Assembly (NCBI GenBank): GCA_017441295.1
Contig: JAFRYA010000006.1
Coordinates: 186,001-250,000 of the forward strand
Origin: Lachnospiraceae bacterium
GTDB taxonomy: Bacteria > Bacillota > Clostridia > Lachnospirales > Lachnospiraceae
Direction of reading: 5' to 3'
Length of the DNA stretch: 64,000 bases
In this document: positions 24,622 to 37,023 of the stretch, one piece after another
Layout of the letters: each line of letters starts with the position of its first letter
How positions within the stretch are numbered: position 1 is the first letter of the stretch
Program-made: the position numbers and the translations under genes
Notes under the pieces: model-generated
The model's input: only the letters and a program-made list of their open reading frames with translations
Database searches by the model: none
Told to the model about the DNA's origin: nothing

Positions 24622-25099
24622 GAGAGAAGATTATATCAGTTGGGATGAATATTTCATGGGCGTAGCTCAGCTGTCCGCCCAGCGTTCAAAGGACCCGTCC
24701 ACTCAGGTCGGAGCATGCATTGTGAGCCAGGACAATAAGATCCTCTCAATGGGATACAATGGCCTGCCATGGGGATGCTCAGACGATGATTTCCCGTGGG
24801 AGAAGACTGACAATACTCCGGAGCACAGCAAGTATTTCTATTCCACACACTCAGAGCTCAACGCGATACTGAACTACCGCGGCGGCAGTCTGGAGGGCAC
24901 TAAGCTTTATGTTACGCTCTTCCCATGCAATGAATGCGCCAAGGCAGTTATCCAGTGCGGCATCAGGACCATAATATATGACAGTGACAAGTACGATGGT
25001 ACTGACAGCGTCATCGCTTCCAAGAGAATGCTGGACGCTGCAGGTGTTGAGTACAGACAGTATCAGCACACCGGCAGGAAGGTCACTTTGGACCTCTAA
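24611..25099 (+). CDS. dCMP deaminase
   Basis: A 162-residue cytidine/deoxycytidylate deaminase family protein that turns dCMP into dUMP for thymidylate supply. The zinc site is THSELNAILN (His, Glu) with PCNECAK (two Cys). Family markers MGVAQLSAQRSKDPSTQVGA and GYNGLP are present. The TTG at 24611 was chosen since AAGGAGG lies 10 bp before it; a TTG at 24602 is too near. It overlaps the RpiB stop, so it is co-translated with the fusion gene. Confidence 0.93.
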   Translation: MSNKREDYISWDEYFMGVAQLSAQRSKDPSTQVGACIVSQDNKILSMGYNGLPWGCSDDDFPWEKTDNTPEHSKYFYSTHSELNAILNYRGGSLEGTKLYVTLFPCNECAKAVIQCGIRTIIYDSDKYDGTDSVIASKRMLDAAGVEYRQYQHTGRKVTLDL

Positions 25100-25140
25100 A
25101 TTGTTGCACTAATTTTGTACAAAATAAAAGACAATTTATA

Positions 25141-25170
25141 AAAGGAAGTCTTGAAAAGGACTTCCTTTTT
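25141..25170 (+). terminator. Terminator after dCMP deaminase
   Basis: AAAGGAAGTC and GACTTCCTTT form a 10-bp stem followed by a T run. Confidence 0.85.
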
Positions 25171-25186
25171 ATGTTAAAATTTTAAC
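25151..25186 (+). promoter_or_regulatory. Possible V-ATPase operon promoter with palindrome
   Basis: TTGAAA, 18 bp, TAAAAT (25175-25180). The -10 lies within the perfect 14-bp palindrome GTTAAAATTTTAAC (25173-25186). The -35 lies in the terminator loop of the preceding gene, so the assignment is tentative. Confidence 0.45.
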
Positions 25187-25218
25187 ACCTATGATTATTT
25201 TTTAAATGGAGGTGCAAA

Positions 25219-25527
25219 ATGGCACAGGATACCATTAAAAACATCCGCAATGCCGAGAAGCAGGCCCAGAAGCTTGTCAAGGATGCAGAGGCTGAAAAGG
25301 CTACTATTCTTGATCAGGCTAAGACCGAGGGCGAAGCATTTTCGACAGAGCTGATAGATGCTGCAACCAAGGCTGCCAAAGAGGCATTAGCAAAGGTTGA
25401 GAGCGGCATGGATTCAGCACTCGAGGCAGCCGGCAAGAAGGCTGAGGAGACTATCGCTGGATTCCACAACGAGGCTTTGGCCAAGAGAGACGAAGCCATC
25501 GCAATTGTAGTATCAGAAATAGCTTAA
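25219..25527 (+). CDS. V-type ATPase peripheral stalk subunit G/H
   Basis: A 102-residue, Ala/Glu/Lys-rich, almost wholly helical protein with heptad character, first gene of the V-type ATPase operon. This matches the AtpH/NtpF stalk subunit that pairs with subunit E to hold the catalytic head to subunit I. A strong GGAGGTGC site precedes the ATG. Sequence alone is low in information, and the call leans on position. Confidence 0.85.
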   Translation: MAQDTIKNIRNAEKQAQKLVKDAEAEKATILDQAKTEGEAFSTELIDAATKAAKEALAKVESGMDSALEAAGKKAEETIAGFHNEALAKRDEAIAIVVSEIA

Positions 25528-25555
25528 AGATTAAAGCAAGGGAGGAACTTTCAAA

Positions 25556-28065
<2,510 letters not shown>

Positions 28066-28082
28066 TTTAAGGAGTATTAATA

Positions 28083-28673
28083 ATGAGTGGACTGGATAAA
28101 ATTCTAGAACATATCAATACTGAAGCCAAAGATGCTGCGGATGAATTAATAGCCGGTGCTAAGGCACAGGCTGCACAGCTGCTGGAGAATGCCAAGGCAG
28201 AAGCCAAGGCCAGAGAGGCTGCCATTGTTAAGCAGTCTGAACTGGACCAGATAGCTGCTGAGAAGAGAATCAAATCAGCTGCTGACCTGAAAGAAAAGAG
28301 AATGGTTCTTGAAGCTAAGCAGAAGGAGATCGAAGACGTCCTTACTGCAGCTAAAGACCATCTGACAGGTCTGGATGACGCTGCTTATTTCGAGACCATC
28401 GCTAAGATGATCAGGAAATATGCTCAGCCACAGGACGGAGTCATTAAGTTCTCAGCTAAAGATCTGGGCAGACTTCCGGCAGGATTCGACCAGAAGATCG
28501 CCGAAGCTTTAGGCGGCAAGGGTTCTCTTAAGATAGTTCAGGAGAGCGCAGATATTTGCGGCGGCTTCATATTAGTATATGGAGATATTGAAGAGAATTG
28601 TTCCTTTGATGCCCTTATTGAGGCGTCCAAGGAAGATTTGCAGGATAAGATTGGACAGAAACTGTTCAGCTAA
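28083..28673 (+). CDS. ntpE: V-type ATPase subunit E
   Basis: A 196-residue stalk subunit. The N-terminal half is a long Ala/Lys/Glu helix (KDAADELIAGAKAQAAQLLE) that pairs with subunit G/H; the C-terminal half is a small globular domain (ICGGFILVYGDIEENCSFD) that binds the catalytic head. It begins 17 bp after subunit K with AAGGAGTATTAA. Confidence 0.9.
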   Translation: MSGLDKILEHINTEAKDAADELIAGAKAQAAQLLENAKAEAKAREAAIVKQSELDQIAAEKRIKSAADLKEKRMVLEAKQKEIEDVLTAAKDHLTGLDDAAYFETIAKMIRKYAQPQDGVIKFSAKDLGRLPAGFDQKIAEALGGKGSLKIVQESADICGGFILVYGDIEENCSFDALIEASKEDLQDKIGQKLFS

Positions 28674-28695
28674 AGTATAAGAAAGGAGCAGATTC

Positions 28696-29715
28696 ATGGA
28701 CAAAGAGTTTTTGAACGACACGTTGCTGGATGACGAATTGTTGCCGGACGAGTTGTTTACCTCTGCGGTCGCACAAATCCGCGCAAAAGAAAATACTTTG
28801 CTCAGTGATCAGGCCCTGAACAATCTTATGGCAAGTGAGACATATGAAGAGTGCATTCAGTTTCTTCTGGACAGGGGCTGGGGCCCTACAGAGCATAATA
28901 CACCTGAAGAACTGTTGACTATGGAACGTGAGAAGACCTGGGCTTTGATGAGAAGTCTCTGCAACGACAAGCAGATGCATTTCTTTGACATTTTCAGGTA
29001 TGCCACAGATTTCCATAATCTGAAGGTTGCTATTAAAGAAACATATGTACAGAAGCAGACCCCGAATGTTTATAAGTACGACGGCACCATTCCTGTTGAG
29101 GTTATCAGGAAATGCGCTGTTGATAATGAATATTCACCGCTGCCTATCTACATGATGAAATGCGCTCAGGAAGCGAGGGACGTGCTGTTCCAGACAGGCG
29201 ATTCCCAGCTGTGCGATGTTATCATCGACCGCGCGGCGCTTCAGGCAATTTACAAACTGGGTAAAGAAACAGGCAACGACCTGATCAAGGGATACGTTGA
29301 ATTAAAGTGTGCGGCAGCAGACATTAATATCGCTATCAGAGCCTGCAAGGCTAATAAGGATATTGATTTCCTGCAGCGCGCGTTCGTTGAGTGTGACAGC
29401 ATCAGCGTACAGAGACTGATCGCGGCCACCAGAAACGGCCTTGATTCAATTTACGAGTATCTCGAGAGCACAACATACGCAGATGCCAGCGAGGCTATCA
29501 AAGAGAGCCCGGCAGCATTCGACAGATGGTGTGACAACCGTATGATCAAGTTGATCAAGCCACAGAAATATAACGCATTTACCATTTCTCCTCTGGCAGC
29601 ATACGTGCTGGCTAAGGAAAATGAGATGAAATCTGTCAGAATCATCCTCTCAGGCAAGCTGAACAATCTGCCTGAAGAAAAAGTGCGGGAAAGGTTAAGG
29701 GAGAGTTATGTCTAA
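28696..29715 (+). CDS. ntpC: V-type ATPase subunit C
   Basis: A 339-residue, mainly helical protein of the V-type ATPase C/d family that joins the central stalk to the proteolipid ring. Features include repeated helical segments such as YEECIQFLLDRGWGP and LKVAIKETY, with Leu/Tyr-rich ends. An AGAAAGGAGC site precedes the ATG and its end overlaps subunit F by 8 bp. Confidence 0.9.
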   Translation: MDKEFLNDTLLDDELLPDELFTSAVAQIRAKENTLLSDQALNNLMASETYEECIQFLLDRGWGPTEHNTPEELLTMEREKTWALMRSLCNDKQMHFFDIFRYATDFHNLKVAIKETYVQKQTPNVYKYDGTIPVEVIRKCAVDNEYSPLPIYMMKCAQEARDVLFQTGDSQLCDVIIDRAALQAIYKLGKETGNDLIKGYVELKCAAADINIAIRACKANKDIDFLQRAFVECDSISVQRLIAATRNGLDSIYEYLESTTYADASEAIKESPAAFDRWCDNRMIKLIKPQKYNAFTISPLAAYVLAKENEMKSVRIILSGKLNNLPEEKVRERLRESYV

Positions 29716-30028
29716 GATAGCAGTCCTTGGAGACAGAGACAGCATATACGGTTTTGCGACATTGGGCCTTGATACATTTCCTGTAGCAAACGCAGAAGAG
29801 GGTGAGAGGACTCTCAAAGAACTCGCAGCGACAGATTATGCTGTTATCTATATAACAGAGAGCCTTCAGGCTGAGATTTACAATGAAGTCCTGAAGTACA
29901 GGGAGATGCGTCTTCCTGCCATCATTCCGATTCCGGGAGTATACGGCAATACAGGACAGGGAATGAGGGACGTCAAGAAGCTCGTTGAGCAGGCAGTAGG
30001 CTCAGATATTATTTTTAATAACGATTGA
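29708..30028 (+). CDS. ntpG: V-type ATPase subunit F
   Basis: A 106-residue central-stalk protein. MSKIAVLGDRDSIYGFATLGL at the N-terminus and PAIIPIPGVYGNTGQGM are clear V-type subunit F markers. Start lies inside the end of subunit C. The gene ends 40 bp before subunit A. In the Enterococcus nomenclature this subunit is NtpG. Confidence 0.93.
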   Translation: MSKIAVLGDRDSIYGFATLGLDTFPVANAEEGERTLKELAATDYAVIYITESLQAEIYNEVLKYREMRLPAIIPIPGVYGNTGQGMRDVKKLVEQAVGSDIIFNND

Positions 30029-30068
30029 GAATAAGATTTTGATACAAGAAAGGCTTAGGTAACAAACT

Positions 30069-31832
30069 ATGAGCAAAGGTACAATTAAGAAAGTAGCCGG
30101 CCCACTGGTTGTAGCTACAGGCATGAGAGACGCGAACATGTTCGACGTTTGCCGTGTTGCTGACCAGAGGTTGATCGGTGAGATCATTGAGATTCACGGT
30201 GATGAGGCTTCTATTCAGGTTTATGAAGAGACCTCAGGCCTGGGACCTGGCGAACCGGTTGAATCAACAAATGCTCCACTGAGCGTAGACCTGGGACCGG
30301 GACTTATTGGAAGTATATTCGACGGTATTCAGAGACCGCTGGTTAAGATAATGGAGAAAACAGGTAATAACCTGACCCGCGGTGTTGAGGTACCGGCACT
30401 TGATATGGAAAAGAAATGGACCTTCGTTCCAACCGCAAACGTTGGTGACAAGGTTGATTCATGCGACATTATCGGTACCGTTCAGGAGACCCCTGTTGTT
30501 GTACAGAGGATCATGATCCCGAACGGAGTTAAAGGTACGATCAAATCCATCACCGGCGGTGAATTCACACTGACAGATACAGTTGCAGTTGTTGAGACCG
30601 CAAACGGAGATGTTGAGATCACTATGTTACAGAAGTGGCCTGTTCGTGTCGGCCGTCCTTATAAGGAGAAACTGGCACCTACCATGCCGCTTATCACAGG
30701 TCAGCGTGTTATTGATACACTCTTCCCTATTGCTAAGGGCGGTACAGCAGCTATTCCGGGACCTTTTGGTTCAGGTAAGACTGTTACACAGCATCAGCTG
30801 GCAAAATGGGCAGAGGCTGACATCGTTGTTTACATCGGCTGCGGTGAGCGTGGCAACGAGATGACAGACGTTCTGAACGAGTTCCCTGAACTGAAGGATC
30901 CAAGAACAGGACATTCACTGATGGAAAGAACCGTTCTGATCGCTAACACATCTGATATGCCTGTTGCAGCCCGTGAAGCATCCATTTACGTTGGTATTAC
31001 CATCGCTGAGTACTTCAGAGATATGGGTTACTCAGTAGCTCTGATGGCAGACTCCACATCACGTTGGGCAGAGGCGCTCCGTGAAATGTCAGGACGTCTT
31101 GAGGAAATGCCTGGTGAAGAAGGTTACCCTGCATACCTGGGTTCCCGTCTGGCACAGTTCTACGAGAGAGCCGGCCGTGTTATTTCAAACGGTGAGAATC
31201 CTCGTGAAGGCGCACTGTCAGTTATCGGTGCTGTTTCTCCTCCGGGCGGCGATATTTCAGAGCCTGTATCCCAGGCTACACTGCGTATCGTCAAGGTATT
31301 CTGGGGACTGGATTCCAACCTGGCTTACAGAAGACACTTCCCGGCCATCAACTGGCTGACCAGTTACTCACTGTATGATAAGGAAATGGGACCATGGTTT
31401 GACGAAGCAGCAGGCGGCCCATGGATGGCATGCAGAGGACGTCTCATGAAGATGTTAAGTGATGAGGCAGCTCTGGAAGAAATCGTACAGCTGGTTGGTA
31501 TGGATGCTCTGTCAGCACCTGACCGTCTTAAGATGGAAGCAGCCCGTTCAATTCGTGAAGACTTCCTGCATCAGGATTCCTTCCATGAGGTTGACACATA
31601 TACAGCACTTGATAAGCAGTTCCTCATGATGAAATTGATTCTCGCTTACTATGATCTGGCTCTGGAAGCTCTTGAGAAGGGGGCATCTGTTGACGCTCTC
31701 GTAGGTCTGGCAGTAAGAGAGAAAATCGGTCGTTATAAATACACAACTCAGGACAAAATCCAGGAAGAATATGACAATATTCTTGCTGAACTCAAGAATG
31801 AGATTGCAAGCATTAATTGTGGGGAGGCTTAA
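30069..31832 (+). CDS. ntpA: V-type ATPase catalytic subunit A
   Basis: A 587-residue catalytic subunit that hydrolyses ATP. The Walker A is [11 protein letters not shown], the Walker B region is [17 protein letters not shown], and the A-type insertion (about residues 115-185) is present, which separates it from F-type beta. [11 protein letters not shown] supplies the catalytic Glu. An AAGAAAGGC site lies upstream. It is followed after 3 bp by subunit B. Confidence 0.97.
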   Translation: MSKGTIKKVAGPLVVATGMRDANMFDVCRVADQRLIGEIIEIHGDEASIQVYEETSGLGPGEPVESTNAPLSVDLGPGLIGSIFDGIQRPLVKIMEKTGNNLTRGVEVPALDMEKKWTFVPTANVGDKVDSCDIIGTVQETPVVVQRIMIPNGVKGTIKSITGGEFTLTDTVAVVETANGDVEITMLQKWPVRVGRPYKEKLAPTMPLITGQRVIDTLFPIAKGGTAAIPGPFGSGKTVTQHQLAKWAEADIVVYIGCGERGNEMTDVLNEFPELKDPRTGHSLMERTVLIANTSDMPVAAREASIYVGITIAEYFRDMGYSVALMADSTSRWAEALREMSGRLEEMPGEEGYPAYLGSRLAQFYERAGRVISNGENPREGALSVIGAVSPPGGDISEPVSQATLRIVKVFWGLDSNLAYRRHFPAINWLTSYSLYDKEMGPWFDEAAGGPWMACRGRLMKMLSDEAALEEIVQLVGMDALSAPDRLKMEAARSIREDFLHQDSFHEVDTYTALDKQFLMMKLILAYYDLALEALEKGASVDALVGLAVREKIGRYKYTTQDKIQEEYDNILAELKNEIASINCGEA

Positions 31833-31835
31833 GAT

Positions 31836-33206
31836 ATGCCAAAAGAGTATAGAACAATTCAGGAGATTGCAGGTCCGATGATGCTCGTACAGGGCGTAGA
31901 AGGCGTTACCTATAATGAATTAGGCGAGATCGAGCTTGCAAATGGAGAAAAGAGACGTTGTAAAGTTTTGGAAATCGACGGCAGCAACGCAATGGTTCAG
32001 CTGTTTGAAACATCTACCGGTATCAACCCGCAGAACAGCAAGGTCCGCTTCCTTGGCAGGACCATGGAGTTCGGTGTTTCAGAAGACATGCTCAGCCGTG
32101 TGTTTGACGGACTTGGCCGTCCGATAGATGGCGGTCCGGAAATCCTTCCGGACAAGAGAATGGACGTTAATGGTCTGCCAATGAACCCTGCAGCCAGAAA
32201 TTATCCTCAGGAGTTCATTCAGACCGGTGTTTCAGCAATCGATGGTCTGAACACACTGGTTAGAGGCCAGAAGCTGCCTATCTTCTCAATGTCAGGTCTG
32301 CCACATGCCGATCTGGCAGCGCAGATTGCCCGTCAGGCTAAGGTTCGTGGTACAGACGAGCAGTTCGCCGTTGTATTCGCCGCTATGGGTATTACTTTCG
32401 AGGAAGCTAACTTCTTCACCAAGTCATTCACCGAGACCGGCGCTATTGACAGAACAGTAATGTTCGTAAACCTTGCTAATGACCCTGCTGTTGAGCGTCT
32501 GGCAACACCTAAGATGGCTCTGACAGCAGCTGAGTATCTGGCATTTGAAAAGGGAATGCACGTACTGGTTATCCTTACTGATATCACTAACTACGCTGAC
32601 TCACTCCGTGAGGTTTCAGCAGCTCAGAAGGAAGTTCCCGGACGTCGTGGATATCCTGGTTACATGTACACTGACCTTGCTACTATTTATGAAAGAGCAG
32701 GACGTCAGGAAGGCAAGACAGGTTCCATCACCATGATTCCTATCCTTACAATGCCTGAAGATGACAAGACCCATCCTATCCCTGACCTTACAGGATACAT
32801 CACAGAGGGCCAGATCATCCTGAGCCGTGAGCTTTACAGACAGGGAATTACACCTCCTATCGATGTTCTTCCTTCACTGTCACGTCTGAAAGACAAAGGT
32901 ATCGGCGAAGGCAAGACCAGAGCTGACCACGCAAATACTATGAACCAGCTGTTCGCAGCTTACGCCCGTGGTAAGGAAGCCAAGGAACTCATGGTAGTTC
33001 TTGGTGAGGCCGCTCTGACCGATATGGATAAGTTATATGCAAAATTCGCTGACGAATTCGAGCAGAAGTACGTATCCCAGGGATATGAGACCAACAGAGA
33101 TATCGAAGAAACTCTGGACATTGGCTGGGAGCTCCTTAGAATTCTTCCTCGTGCCGAGCTGAAGAGAATTAAGGACGAATTCTTGGATCAGTACTATGCA
33201 ATGTAA
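31836..33206 (+). CDS. ntpB: V-type ATPase non-catalytic subunit B
   Basis: A 456-residue regulatory nucleotide-binding subunit. It lacks a P-loop, as expected ([19 protein letters not shown] stands at that site), and has the family markers [18 protein letters not shown] and [21 protein letters not shown]. It alternates with subunit A in the head. It starts only 3 bp after subunit A with GGGGAGGC upstream. A long structured gap follows before subunit D. Confidence 0.97.
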   Translation: MPKEYRTIQEIAGPMMLVQGVEGVTYNELGEIELANGEKRRCKVLEIDGSNAMVQLFETSTGINPQNSKVRFLGRTMEFGVSEDMLSRVFDGLGRPIDGGPEILPDKRMDVNGLPMNPAARNYPQEFIQTGVSAIDGLNTLVRGQKLPIFSMSGLPHADLAAQIARQAKVRGTDEQFAVVFAAMGITFEEANFFTKSFTETGAIDRTVMFVNLANDPAVERLATPKMALTAAEYLAFEKGMHVLVILTDITNYADSLREVSAAQKEVPGRRGYPGYMYTDLATIYERAGRQEGKTGSITMIPILTMPEDDKTHPIPDLTGYITEGQIILSRELYRQGITPPIDVLPSLSRLKDKGIGEGKTRADHANTMNQLFAAYARGKEAKELMVVLGEAALTDMDKLYAKFADEFEQKYVSQGYETNRDIEETLDIGWELLRILPRAELKRIKDEFLDQYYAM

Positions 33207-33390
33207 ACGAGTCAAGTGGACAGGCAGATGATCTGTGCTTGCAAGAGATCAGATGCATGGACATTTGACGAGCAGACGCACGAACACGAAGCCGTAGAAT
33301 ACGGCGGGAGTGTGAGCGCGGCTGTCCGGCAGGAAAAGCTGCTGAAAGCAGCGTCTGCCGGGACGTTACATCAAATAATTAGGAGATATT
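33207..33390 (+). promoter_or_regulatory. Structured 184-bp spacer between V-ATPase B and D genes
   Basis: Other spacers in this operon are 0-40 bp, but this one is long and can form two stems: GCCGTA/TACGGC (33291-33305) with flanking ACAC/GTGT, and CCGGCAG/CTGCCGG (33326-33361) with inner GCTGC/GCAGC. No T run follows, so it is not a plain terminator. A 61-codon frame here (33216) has no ribosome site and is judged not to be a gene. Confidence 0.55.
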
Positions 33391-34068
33391 ATGGCAACTA
33401 AAAAACAGGTTAATCCTACCCGTATGGAGCTTACCAAGCTGAAGAAAAAGCTTGCGACAGCTGTCAGGGGACATAAGTTATTAAAGGATAAAAGAGATGA
33501 GTTGATGCGACAGTTCCTGGATCTTGTCCGTGAGAACAAGGCTCTCAGGGAACGCGTTGAGGAAGGCATCGCGAAGGCCAACAAGGACTTCGTACTTGCC
33601 AGGGCAGGCATGGAAGATGAAGAGATCAATGCAGCTTTCATGGCTCCTCGTCAGAGCGTTTCACTGGAGGGCGGCATTAAGAATGTCATGAGTGTTGAGG
33701 TTCCTGTTTTTGAATACAAGACCAGGACCGCAGACGAGAACGACATTTATTCATATGGCTATGCATTCACGTCCAGTGATCTGGATGGTGCCGTAGCCAG
33801 CCTGTCAACAGTTCTTCAGGATATGCTCAGACTTGCCGAAGTTGAGAAATCCTGCCAGCTCATGGCTGCCGAGATCGAGAAGACCCGCCGCCGTGTTAAT
33901 GCGCTGGAGCACGTCATGATCCCTGATACTCAGGAAAGCATCAAATACATTCAGATGAAGCTGGATGAGAACGAACGAAGCACCCAGATCCGTCTGATGA
34001 AAGTTAAAGATATGCTTCTTGAAGAGGCACATCACTACAAAGAGAAAATGCTCGCACATGAGCAGTAA
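33391..34068 (+). CDS. ntpD: V-type ATPase subunit D
   Basis: A 225-residue central rotor subunit that turns inside the A3B3 head. NPTRMELTKLKKKLATAVRGHKLLKDKRDELMR in pieces marks the N-terminal coiled coil and RRVNALEHVMIP marks the C-terminal helix of the family. A TAGGAGATATT site precedes the ATG. Last gene of the operon, followed by a terminator. Confidence 0.95.
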   Translation: MATKKQVNPTRMELTKLKKKLATAVRGHKLLKDKRDELMRQFLDLVRENKALRERVEEGIAKANKDFVLARAGMEDEEINAAFMAPRQSVSLEGGIKNVMSVEVPVFEYKTRTADENDIYSYGYAFTSSDLDGAVASLSTVLQDMLRLAEVEKSCQLMAAEIEKTRRRVNALEHVMIPDTQESIKYIQMKLDENERSTQIRLMKVKDMLLEEAHHYKEKMLAHEQ

Positions 34069-34083
34069 TTACCTAAGCCTTTT

Positions 34084-34116
34084 GGAGCCGCCTTTATCGG
34101 GGCGGCTCCTTTTATT
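34084..34116 (+). terminator. V-ATPase operon terminator
   Basis: GGAGCCGCC and GGCGGCTCC form a 9-bp stem followed by TTTTATTT. Confidence 0.9.
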
Positions 34117-34189
34117 TGAAGATAAATAATTGTTGCCAGAACTGAGCTTTTATGGGAAAATCAATTAAAATAATTAAAGGAGAACAATT

Positions 34190-34501
34190 ATGTCAGAAGT
34201 TATTATTACACAGGACAATTTTAATACAGAAGTTATCAATTCAGATATTCCGGTTCTGGTTGATTTTTGGGCCAGTTGGTGCGGCCCATGCCAGATGCTC
34301 GCCCCTGCAGTAGCGCAGCTGGCTGAGAACATGGCAGGCCAGGTTAAGGTTGGTAAGGTAAATGTAGATGAGCAGCCGGCACTGGCAGGCGGTTTTGGAA
34401 TTACAAGCATTCCTACATTGCTTCTGTTCAAAGGCGGCCAGGTAGTTAACAAGCAGATAGGTCTTTGCTCATATGACGACCTTGTTAGATTTGTAAAATA
34501 A
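34190..34501 (+). CDS. trxA: Thioredoxin
   Basis: A 103-residue protein disulfide reductant. The active site is DFWASWCGPCQMLAP, and the cis-Pro segment is TSIPTLLLFKGG. AAAGGAGAACAATT precedes the ATG. A GNAT-like gene begins 3 bp after its stop. It could supply electrons to the Cys-type peroxidase at 2973 (inference). Confidence 0.96.
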   Translation: MSEVIITQDNFNTEVINSDIPVLVDFWASWCGPCQMLAPAVAQLAENMAGQVKVGKVNVDEQPALAGGFGITSIPTLLLFKGGQVVNKQIGLCSYDDLVRFVK

Positions 34502-34504
34502 TTT

Positions 34505-35629
34505 ATGGTTGAAGTCAGAGAAGTTAAGACGAAGAAGGAACAGCGGGAATTCCTTAATTTCCCGCTGAAACTGTACAAGGACAATCCGAATTTCGTACCT
34601 CCGCTGTACAGCGATGAGAAGAAAATTTTCCAGGCAGATTACGTTTATTACGAGACTTGCAAAGCGGTTTATTTCAACGCGTACAGGGACGGAGTGATGG
34701 TCGGCAGGATTTCCGGCATTATCCAGGGCGCCAGTAATGAGAAGACAGGCGAGAACAGGGTCAGGTTCACCAGATTTGACGCAATAGACGATCAGGAGGT
34801 GGCTGATGCTTTATTTGCTGCGCTTGAAAAATGGGCGGCTGATAACGGTATGGACAGGATCTGCGGACCTTTAGGATTCTCTGATCTCGAAAGGGAAGGC
34901 CTCTTAATAGAGGGCTTCGAGCACTTGGCTACATTTGAGGAACAGTACAACTACGATTATTACCAGAAACTGATCGAGAACTGCGGCTACGGCAAAGAGA
35001 TCGACTGGGTAGAGTACAAACTCAGGCAGCCTAAGGAGGTGGACGAAAAGCTTCTCAGACTGACCGATATCGTAATGAAGAAGAACAATCTTCATTTCTC
35101 GCTGGAGAAGAAGATCGGCAAATTCATAAAGAAATACGCGGATGATTTCTTCAGGCTGCTGGACGAGGGCTACGAGGATATTTACGGCACCGTGCCTTTC
35201 ACAGAAAGCATGAAGAAGCTTCTGATCGGCAACTTCAGGCTGCTGCTGGGCACCAGGTATGTATCGGTGCTTCTGAATGACAAGGACGAAGCAGTCTGCA
35301 TGGCCATGGTCATACCATCCATCGCCCGAGCGGTACAGAAGTCGGGTGGCAGGCTCACTCCGCCGTGCATAATCAAGATATTAAAGGCCAAGAGGAAGCC
35401 GGAGATACTGGACTTTGCTCTGATCGCGGTTGATAAGAGATATATCAATAAAGGTGTCAGCATCTGCTTCATTCCGGAACTGTTCAAGATGCTGAACGCT
35501 ACAGGCACTGTTAAATGGATGGAAACGAACCTGAACCAGGAGACTAATATGTCCATCCAGAACATGTGGAAACGTTTCGAAGGCGGTCGTCACAAACGGC
35601 GCCGGTCATTTATCAAAGTATTGGCATAA
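34505..35629 (+). CDS. GNAT-like acyltransferase-fold protein, unknown substrate
   Basis: A 374-residue protein. The opening EVREVKTKKEQREFLNFPLKLYKDNPNFVPPL is typical of a widespread uncharacterised family related to GNAT acetyltransferases, with a second GNAT-like part near LDFALIAVDKRYINKGVSICFIPELF. The strict acetyl-CoA pyrophosphate loop is not clear. No signal peptide or membrane helix. It follows thioredoxin by 3 bp without its own ribosome site (TAATTTATG), so translation likely depends on trxA. Function unknown. Confidence 0.75.
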   Translation: MVEVREVKTKKEQREFLNFPLKLYKDNPNFVPPLYSDEKKIFQADYVYYETCKAVYFNAYRDGVMVGRISGIIQGASNEKTGENRVRFTRFDAIDDQEVADALFAALEKWAADNGMDRICGPLGFSDLEREGLLIEGFEHLATFEEQYNYDYYQKLIENCGYGKEIDWVEYKLRQPKEVDEKLLRLTDIVMKKNNLHFSLEKKIGKFIKKYADDFFRLLDEGYEDIYGTVPFTESMKKLLIGNFRLLLGTRYVSVLLNDKDEAVCMAMVIPSIARAVQKSGGRLTPPCIIKILKAKRKPEILDFALIAVDKRYINKGVSICFIPELFKMLNATGTVKWMETNLNQETNMSIQNMWKRFEGGRHKRRRSFIKVLA

Positions 35630-35637
35630 ATAACAGC

Positions 35638-35669
35638 AATCTCCCCCTTCCGCAAGGGGGAGATTTTTT
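35638..35669 (+). terminator. Terminator of trxA-GNAT unit
   Basis: AATCTCCCCCTT and AAGGGGGAGATT form a perfect 12-bp stem with a 4-base loop, then T6. Confidence 0.95.
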
Positions 35670-35673
35670 GTGT

Positions 35674-35812
35674 GGCGCAGATTACGTATGATGGGATCTA
35701 AAATCTGCGCCTTTTTTCTTTATTTAGTAGCCTTTCAGCGCAGATAATCTGAGATTCAATTAAAAAACTACGCCTTCGTGCCTGTAATCAAGGCAAAAAG
35801 GCGTAGATTTTA
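35674..35812. repeat. CTGCGC-type palindromic intergenic repeat, copy 1
   Basis: Two stems: GGCGCAGATT/AATCTGCGCC followed by T6 (35674-35717), then ACTACGCCTT ... AAGGCGTAG (35767-35806). The order and wording resemble the repeats at 53140 and 54951. It lies between convergent genes and may end transcription from either side. Confidence 0.7.
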
Positions 35813-35856
35813 CTTATTTTGAACCATTTTCTGCGCCAGGCAGGTAAATCACCGGT

Positions 35857-37023
35857 TTAGCGCACAGGTCTCTTCGCGAATGGATTGTCTGCGGCTCTCT
35901 GAGCAAGCATCTCCAGAACATCAGGAATAGCGATATTCTGTGGGCACTGGCTCTCGCACTGGCGGCACTGGATGCAGTCTGTAGGGCCTTTGCCCTCGCC
36001 CAGTCTCTGGATCGCGTTCGGTGTTGAGAACGCGTATTCAGCGATGACGTCATCATTATAGATTTCGATCATCTTAGGGATATCCAGCTGCTGCGGGCAT
36101 GTATCTGTGCAGTATCTGCATGCGGTACATGGGATCATCTTGGCTGCGAGGATCTTGTCCTTAATGCCGAACAGGAATTTGACTTCATCTTCTGTCAGCA
36201 CATCGCGCTCCTTAAAGGTCTCAACGTTCTGATGGAGCTGATTCTCATTGGACATACCGGAAAGTATCATGGTGACGCCCGGAACGGTGCGCAGGAATTT
36301 GAAGCACCAGTCAGTAATCTCGTCGTTCGGACGGAGAGCCTTCAGTTCGTCAATATAAGGCTGGGTGTAATTGATGAGCTTGCCGCCTCTGACAGGCTCC
36401 ATTACCCAGATAGGAATGCCTCTCTTGTTCAGTTCATCAACTTTGAACTTGGCATCCTGGTACTCCCAGTCAAACCAGTTGAGCTGAATCTGGCAGAACT
36501 CCATATATTGTCCGTATGTGTCCAGGAACTTAACAAAGTCTTCAGATGAAGCATGGGTGGAGAAACCGAAGTGGCGGATGCGTCCTGCCTCTTTCTGCTT
36601 CAGCAGGTAATCGATTACCTTGCCGCCCAGCTCAGGGTCCATGAAGTAGTTAATATTATGTCCGCTGACGTTGTGCAGCAGGTAGAAATCAAAATAATCA
36701 ACCTTGCATTTGCTCAGCTGTTTCTCAAATACTTCCTCCTGTCTGGTGAAGTATGATTTATCAAATGTTGGAAACTTAGTTGCCAGGTAAAAGCTGTCTC
36801 TCGGGTAGTTGCTCAGGATGTTGCCGACTACGATCTCTGAATTGCCGTCGTGGTATGGCCACGCGGTATCAAAATAATTGATGCCGTTCTTCAGGCAGTA
36901 GTCGAGCATTCTTGCGGTTGTTTCCTCGTCAATGCTGTGCTTTTCATCATCCAGTACAGGAAGCCGCATGTTTCCCATTCCAAGAGCTGATAATTTCAGG
37001 TCCTGAAAATCGTTATAATACAT
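35857..37023 (-). CDS. Aldo/keto reductase with C-terminal 4Fe-4S domain
   Basis: A 388-residue protein. Residues 1 to about 290 are an aldo/keto reductase TIM barrel (MGNMRLPV, YFDTAWPYHDGNSE, FYLLHNV, HFGFSTHAS). The C-terminus has two ferredoxin-type Cys clusters, CTACRYCTDTCPQ and CIQCRQCESQCPQ, so electrons may flow through iron-sulfur centres. Substrate unknown. The ATG lies inside the end of the homocysteine methyltransferase gene (11-bp overlap) with AAAGGAGAAAATGC upstream. Confidence 0.92.
   Translation of the reverse strand: MYYNDFQDLKLSALGMGNMRLPVLDDEKHSIDEETTARMLDYCLKNGINYFDTAWPYHDGNSEIVVGNILSNYPRDSFYLATKFPTFDKSYFTRQEEVFEKQLSKCKVDYFDFYLLHNVSGHNINYFMDPELGGKVIDYLLKQKEAGRIRHFGFSTHASSEDFVKFLDTYGQYMEFCQIQLNWFDWEYQDAKFKVDELNKRGIPIWVMEPVRGGKLINYTQPYIDELKALRPNDEITDWCFKFLRTVPGVTMILSGMSNENQLHQNVETFKERDVLTEDEVKFLFGIKDKILAAKMIPCTACRYCTDTCPQQLDIPKMIEIYNDDVIAEYAFSTPNAIQRLGEGKGPTDCIQCRQCESQCPQNIAIPDVLEMLAQRAADNPFAKRPVR

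Noticed and set aside
33216..33401. 61-codon frame between V-ATPase B and D genes
   Set aside because: No ribosome site, no family resemblance, overlaps the subunit D start, and the DNA is better explained by hairpins.
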